Below the pieces are notes generated by a model. It was not told the DNA's origin and ran no database searches. It was given only the letters and a program-made list of their open reading frames with translations. A program made the translations under genes and the position numbers. Below, piece after piece: positions 34,663 through 38,351 of a stretch of 38,351 nt of DNA. The stretch comes from Actinomycetota bacterium (lineage in GTDB: Bacteria > Actinomycetota > Actinomycetes > Actinomycetales > Microbacteriaceae). The stretch covers positions 1-38,351 of the forward strand of contig WLNS01000002.1 of the NCBI GenBank assembly GCA_009699665.1, written 5' to 3'. How positions within the stretch are numbered: position 1 is the stretch's first letter; each line of letters opens with the position of its first letter.

Positions 34663-34691
34663 TTGTTAGCGCTAACGTTAGATGCTACTGT
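34663..34691 (+). promoter_or_regulatory. Promoter of the ABC importer operon
   Basis: TTGTTA (34663-34668), a 17-bp spacer and TACTGT (34686-34691) make a good sigma-70-type promoter reading right. The untranslated leader to ATG 34807 is about 110 nt and includes a small TCCGC/GCGGA hairpin (34729-34742). The LacI-type palindromes cover the -35 and spacer. Confidence 0.6.
34665..34681. promoter_or_regulatory. Two overlapping LacI-type operators
   Basis: GTTAGCGCTAAC (34665-34676) is a perfect 12-bp palindrome with the CG centre typical of LacI-family sites. It overlaps CTAACGTTAG (34672-34681), a perfect 10-bp palindrome using the same TAACG half-site. They lie between the divergent Gfo/Idh and importer genes and inside the rightward promoter, so one repressor could silence both directions. 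The LacI regulator at 25191-26255 is the obvious candidate. Confidence 0.85.
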
Positions 34692-34806
34692 GAGGCACAC
34701 TATTCGTCAATATCGACTTTCGAATCAGTCCGCACCTGCGGAATCCTTCGGAATCGGTGAGGCGGATTGCCAAGAGAAACACACTAGGGATTTCGAAGGA
34801 GAAATC

Positions 34807-35868
34807 ATGAATACAAATGCAAAGCGGGCGAAGCGCGGACTCCGTATCGTCGCCCTTGCTGCTGTTGTCGCGGTTGGCGCGACTCTGGCAGCATGTTCAT
34901 CCGGCGGAGGGAACGCTGGCGAGAAGTTCGTTATCGGCTTCGAACAGCCACTGGGTGGTCAAGCATGGCGCGAAACTGGGCTCTCTGCACTTCAAGCCCT
35001 TGCCGCTCGTCCTGAGTACAAGGACATCGTCGAACTGAAGATCGTTCGAACGTCTGACAACGATGCTGCACAGCAGAACTCGGCTATGCAGGATCTTGTC
35101 GCTGCTGGAGTCGATGCCATTCTGTTTGACCCAGCATCTGGAACGGGTGCTGACGCGGCCGTTGCACAGGCAAAGGCTGCAAACATCCCGGTGATCGCTG
35201 CGGGTGGACCCTACGAGAACGACTACGTGTACATCGTTTCGACTGACTGGGCTAACGCGGGAACGGTTGGAGCCAATTGGTTGCTCGATAACCTTGGCGA
35301 CAACAAGAACGTTGTTGTTTTGGAAGGTATTGCGGGTGTACCGCTGAATGACCTGTCAATGCCGGGCGTCGAGAAGGTGCTCACCGAAGGTGGCGCCACA
35401 ATTGTTGCCAATGGCACCAACGCATGGAACGAGGCCGATGCTCAGAAGAACATGGCGGCAATCCTGCAGTCGAACCCAGGTGTTGGAGGCGTCTACTCGT
35501 TCCTCACCGGAGGTCAGGGCATCCCCCAAGCCTTCGTTGACGCGGGTCTTCCCTTCGTCCCCGTCGTAGGTGGTTCCGGTTACAACGGCGAGGCATGCAC
35601 GCTCGCCAAGTACGCCGACCAGGGCCTCAAGGGAGACATGGTGTTCGGCCAGCCGGCCATCTATGCTAAGGCTCTCGAGCAGACAGTAAAGCTCCTGCAG
35701 GGGGGAACGATTGAGAAAGCTCAATACTTCCCGCCACTCGAGATCACGGTTGCCAACGCTGCCGACTTCTGTCTCAAGGATCAGCCAGACAACTTCCAGC
35801 TCGGTTACGACTTTCCCGGTCTTAACATCACGCTGGAAGAGTTCCTGAAATTCCACAAGGCGTCGTAG
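34807..35868 (+). CDS. CUT2 (ribose-type) ABC transporter substrate-binding lipoprotein
   Basis: A 353-residue periplasmic-binding protein type 1 of the RbsB/CUT2 family. The signal peptide has RAKRGLR followed by a hydrophobic helix and lipobox LAAC, so Cys30 is the lipid anchor. Mature landmarks are FVIGFEQPLGGQAWRETGLS, AAGVDAILFDPASGTGADAA, NIPVIAAGGPY, STDWANAGTVGANWL and PGVGGVYSFLTGGQGIPQAF. AAGGAG before ATG 34807 gives a strong ribosome site; longer upstream frames are not family-like. It captures the substrate for the importer encoded downstream. The ligand cannot be read off; aldoses, polyols and autoinducer-2 are typical for the family. Confidence 0.93.
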   Translation: MNTNAKRAKRGLRIVALAAVVAVGATLAACSSGGGNAGEKFVIGFEQPLGGQAWRETGLSALQALAARPEYKDIVELKIVRTSDNDAAQQNSAMQDLVAAGVDAILFDPASGTGADAAVAQAKAANIPVIAAGGPYENDYVYIVSTDWANAGTVGANWLLDNLGDNKNVVVLEGIAGVPLNDLSMPGVEKVLTEGGATIVANGTNAWNEADAQKNMAAILQSNPGVGGVYSFLTGGQGIPQAFVDAGLPFVPVVGGSGYNGEACTLAKYADQGLKGDMVFGQPAIYAKALEQTVKLLQGGTIEKAQYFPPLEITVANAADFCLKDQPDNFQLGYDFPGLNITLEEFLKFHKAS

Positions 35869-35912
35869 TTTCGAATCGCCATTGAAATAAAGATAAGAAG
35901 GAAGTGAACCAC

Positions 35913-37478
35913 GTGGCAGAACAACGTCACACGGGTGCTGCGGAGCAATCCGCAGCACCCGGGCTCGCGACCTCAGCAGGCCCTCTGCTCAAGGTCTCGA
36001 ATCTCATAAAGCATTTCGGTCCCGTGCGCGCGGTTGACGGAGTTAGCTTTGAGATTTTACCCGGCGAAGTTCACGCCCTTGTTGGCGAAAATGGAGCGGG
36101 CAAGTCGACCGTAGCTAAAATTCTCGCCGGAGCTTATTCGGCCACGTCGGGGTCCATTCTCTTTGACGGAGAACTATTCACCCCCTCTAGTATTCGGCAG
36201 GCTCGTGACCTGGGGGTTGTGTGTGCTTTCCAGGAACTTGCTCTCGTTCCGGACTGGACCGTTGCCGAAAACCTCGTTTTGCCTTCGCGGGGCAATGGAG
36301 GCTTCGTCACTCAGCGCAGCCTCAACGCGCGCGCCGCCCAGGTTATGGGCGAATTAGAACTTGGTCATATCGACCCTCAGGCAATCCTGGGATCTCTGGC
36401 CTTGGCGGACCGCCAGCTCATCGAAATTGCGCGGGCCATATCTGCCAAACCGCGCCTGTTGATTCTTGACGAGGCTTCGTCAGCTCTCAACCCTCTCGGA
36501 GTTCAGTGGCTCTTTGGCCGTGTTCGCGACCTTCAGGTCCAGGGTGTCGGCGTGATTTATGTGTCTCATCGTCTCAACGAGATTCACGAGATCGCTGACC
36601 GCGGCAGTGTGTTGCGCGACGGCGTCTCGGTAAGCGACTTCGCTCGAGGCAGTTGGACTGACAATGAGCTCGTCTCTCAGATGGCTGGGCGGCCAGCGGG
36701 CAAACAGTTCCCCAAACCCGCCATAGTCCCTAAAGGCACGCCGGAAATCATCGGGATAGAAGGCCTGAGTTCTGCAGGCCTCAACAACATCGACTTCCGG
36801 CTACAAGCTGGAGAAATCCTTGGACTTGGTGGGCTTGCGGGGCACGGCCAGACTGAACTGCTGAAGGCCTTGTTTGGCGATGTTCAGGCTCGAGCCTCGT
36901 CGTGGAGAATTAATGGCAAGAATGTGAGCCGGTTGACGCCCCTTTCGGCAGTGCGCAATGGCCTGGGCTATGTTCCCGAGGACCGAAAAACGGAAGGCCT
37001 CGCACTTGAAATGGGGGTGGGCGAGAACCTACTCACCCCGTGGTTCCGAGCTTTCTCCTGGGGTGGAAGTATTCGTCTCGCGCAGGAGCGTGGCTGGATC
37101 AAAAACGTGCTGAGCGCACTGACCGTCAAAGCTCGCGGTCCGCTCCAAAAGGCTGGGGCACTTTCGGGTGGAAACCAACAGAAGTTGGTCTTTGGGCGTT
37201 GGCTGGAGCGCAATCGAAAAGCATTGATTCTTCACGATCCCACGCGGGGGATTGATGTTCGCTCCAAGCAGGAACTCTACGCGGCCATGGTTAAACTCGC
37301 CGAGTCTGGAGTGGGAATCGTTTGGTTTTCGACCGAGGTCGAAGAACTGCAAAACATGTGTCACCGGGTGATCGTCCTGCACAAGGGAACGATTGTTTCT
37401 GAATTGGTTGGCAAGCAGATCACGGTCGAAGCCATTGTGGGTGCCGCCGTTGGCAAGCGAGGTGAGGTTTCAGCATGA
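35913..37478 (+). CDS. CUT2 ABC transporter ATP-binding protein (RbsA-like, two NBDs)
   Basis: A 521-residue double ATPase energising sugar import. NBD1 has Walker A GENGAGKST (58-66), the unusual signature region SLALADRQLIEIARAI in place of LSVAQQQMVEIAKA, and Walker B LLILDEASSALNP. NBD2 has a degenerate Walker A (GLAGHGQTELLKALFG), an intact signature LSGGNQQKLVFGRWL and HDPTRGIDVRSKQEL. This asymmetry is normal for RbsA/MglA. GTG 35913 is preferred because AAGGAA lies 9 bases upstream; GTG 35904 has the same AAGGAA touching it. The TGA overlaps the permease ATG. A very stable hairpin occupies codons 7-17. Confidence 0.93.
   Translation: MAEQRHTGAAEQSAAPGLATSAGPLLKVSNLIKHFGPVRAVDGVSFEILPGEVHALVGENGAGKSTVAKILAGAYSATSGSILFDGELFTPSSIRQARDLGVVCAFQELALVPDWTVAENLVLPSRGNGGFVTQRSLNARAAQVMGELELGHIDPQAILGSLALADRQLIEIARAISAKPRLLILDEASSALNPLGVQWLFGRVRDLQVQGVGVIYVSHRLNEIHEIADRGSVLRDGVSVSDFARGSWTDNELVSQMAGRPAGKQFPKPAIVPKGTPEIIGIEGLSSAGLNNIDFRLQAGEILGLGGLAGHGQTELLKALFGDVQARASSWRINGKNVSRLTPLSAVRNGLGYVPEDRKTEGLALEMGVGENLLTPWFRAFSWGGSIRLAQERGWIKNVLSALTVKARGPLQKAGALSGGNQQKLVFGRWLERNRKALILHDPTRGIDVRSKQELYAAMVKLAESGVGIVWFSTEVEELQNMCHRVIVLHKGTIVSELVGKQITVEAIVGAAVGKRGEVSA
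35932..35961 (+). other. 13-bp perfect stem with GCAA tetraloop at the start of the ATPase gene
   Basis: Bases 35932-35944 and 35949-35961 are exact inverted complements (13 bp, mostly G-C) around GCAA, a GNRA-type tetraloop. No T-run follows, so it is not a classical terminator. It lies 19 bases inside the ATPase coding region, between the highly needed binding-protein cistron and the ATPase/permease cistrons. It could protect the upstream mRNA from 3' exonucleases or slow downstream translation. Confidence 0.85.
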
Positions 37479-38351
37479 CGACGACGACCGTGTTGGCGCC
37501 GGAAGGCCGGCCTCGCCGAGGGTTCTTTGGTATTCAACGTATGCGGCGGGAGGGTGCGACACCAGCCGTCTTGGCGTTCGTCGTATTCTTGGTGGTTTAC
37601 CTCATCATCAACCCGGGCTTGCTCACACCCCTGCAGTTCATGAACACGGCCAACGTCGTTGTTCCCGTCGCCATCGCGACAATTGCGCAGTTGATCATCG
37701 TGACGACCGGCGGCATAGACATCAGCATTGGCGCAGTAATGAGTTTGGCGAATGTCATCTTCGCAACGCAGTTTGCACTCGTGCCCTGGCCGGTTGCTGT
37801 CCTCATGGGTTTGGGCACCGGCTTGGCCTGTGGTCTTATCAACGGACTCCTTGTGGCATACCTGCGTCTCCCCGCAATTGCGGTCACGCTTGCCACAGCT
37901 TTCATTTTCGGCGCGTTAGCTCGAGAGATTCTCGACCGACCAGGTGGGGCGCTCGACGACAGCGTCTACGCGACCCTTGCCGGGAACCTTGCTCCATTCA
38001 TTCCGTTTGCCTACATCTGGCTGGGGTTGGTGGCAGTGGTGACATGGTTTCTCCTCCAGAAGACGCGCATCGGGAGAACCGTTTACGGGGTGGGTTCGAG
38101 CGAGCACGCGGTTTCTTCTGCCGGCATGCACTCGAGGCTCTCGGTTCTTTTCGCTTTTGGCCTGTCGGGCCTGCTAGTCGGGTTTGCCGCAATCTTTTTG
38201 GCAGGAGCGACTATGACCGGTGACCCCCGAAGCGGAGATCCATATGTGCTCACAACCATTGCAGCCGTGGCCCTATCCGGCGCGAGCTTTGCTGGTGGTC
38301 GTGGTTCGATTTTTGGCGCAATTCTTGCGGCAATCACTTTGACCCTCGTGA
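37475..38351 (+). CDS. CUT2 ABC transporter permease (RbsC/AraH-like), partial at right edge
   Basis: ATG 37475 overlaps the ATPase stop (ATGA) and the frame stays open for 292 codons to the end of the window, so the C-terminus is missing. It is a polytopic inner-membrane permease of the BPD_transp_2 family. Visible segments are a cytoplasmic basic start (RPRRGFFGIQRMRREGATPA), the first helix AVLAFVVFLVVYLI, the family motif TTGGIDISIGAVMSLANVIF, LINGLLVAYLRLPAIAVTLA, RTVYGVGSSEHAVSSAGM and the late loop AVALSGASFAGGRGSIFGAI. It forms the channel for the importer. Full-length relatives are about 320-340 residues, so only a few dozen codons are lost. Confidence 0.93.
   Translation, partial: MTTTTVLAPEGRPRRGFFGIQRMRREGATPAVLAFVVFLVVYLIINPGLLTPLQFMNTANVVVPVAIATIAQLIIVTTGGIDISIGAVMSLANVIFATQFALVPWPVAVLMGLGTGLACGLINGLLVAYLRLPAIAVTLATAFIFGALAREILDRPGGALDDSVYATLAGNLAPFIPFAYIWLGLVAVVTWFLLQKTRIGRTVYGVGSSEHAVSSAGMHSRLSVLFAFGLSGLLVGFAAIFLAGATMTGDPRSGDPYVLTTIAAVALSGASFAGGRGSIFGAILAAITLTLV

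Overview
The window looks like chromosome of a high-GC actinobacterium, most probably of the family Microbacteriaceae. The clues are a dCTP deaminase very close to the dUMP-forming actinobacterial type, a dnaK-grpE-dnaJ-hspR-clpB operon behind HspR (HAIR) operators, a C50-carotenoid gene set with a split lycopene cyclase and a lycopene elongase, many GTG starts, and several genes that look leaderless. No phage, insertion sequence or CRISPR array was seen. No stretch longer than 300 bases lacks a gene. Bases 1-88 hold nothing I can name.

Layout. 89-2246: a PIF1/RecD-like helicase, tRNA-Gly(CCC) on the minus strand with a 31-bp direct repeat beside it, and dcd. 2266-4598: a PadR regulator behind a perfect 26-bp palindrome, followed by an ABC1/UbiB-type atypical kinase. 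4628-8067: a TetR regulator divergent from an MMPL/RND transporter. 8064-12689: idi (minus strand) divergent from crtB-crtI-crtYe-crtYf-crtEb, the last five joined by 4-bp overlaps or a 2-bp gap. This set converts IPP/DMAPP and GGPP to cyclic C50 carotenoids, but no GGPP synthase gene is present. 12741-14108: an MFS (Atg22-like) transporter. 14216-20432: the HspR-controlled chaperone operon, in which ClpB lacks its N-terminal domain.

20395-23614 is a sulfur-handling locus arranged around a CsoR/CstR-type operator. A rhodanese lipoprotein and a methyltransferase gene broken by one in-frame TAG run left. A CsoR-family repressor with a Cys/Cys, no-His sensor pattern, a CoA-disulfide-reductase/rhodanese fusion, and a 39-residue six-cysteine protein run right.

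23629 to the right edge is a large carbohydrate or polyol catabolic locus. Ten minus-strand genes run from a Gfo/Idh/MocA dehydrogenase through a TIM-barrel isomerase/epimerase, an SDR, a DUF4432 aldose-epimerase-like protein, a CaiB/BaiF CoA-transferase, a solute-binding-like protein without a signal peptide, a crotonase, a FAH-family enzyme and a LacI regulator to an alpha-ketoglutarate-semialdehyde-type dehydrogenase. They diverge from a CUT2 (ribose-type) ABC importer whose permease runs off the window. Overlapping LacI-type palindromes sit in the divergent promoter. A sugar importer and sugar oxidoreductases combined with a CoA-transferase/SBP-like/crotonase core do not match a pathway I know, and this is the best candidate for an undescribed system here.
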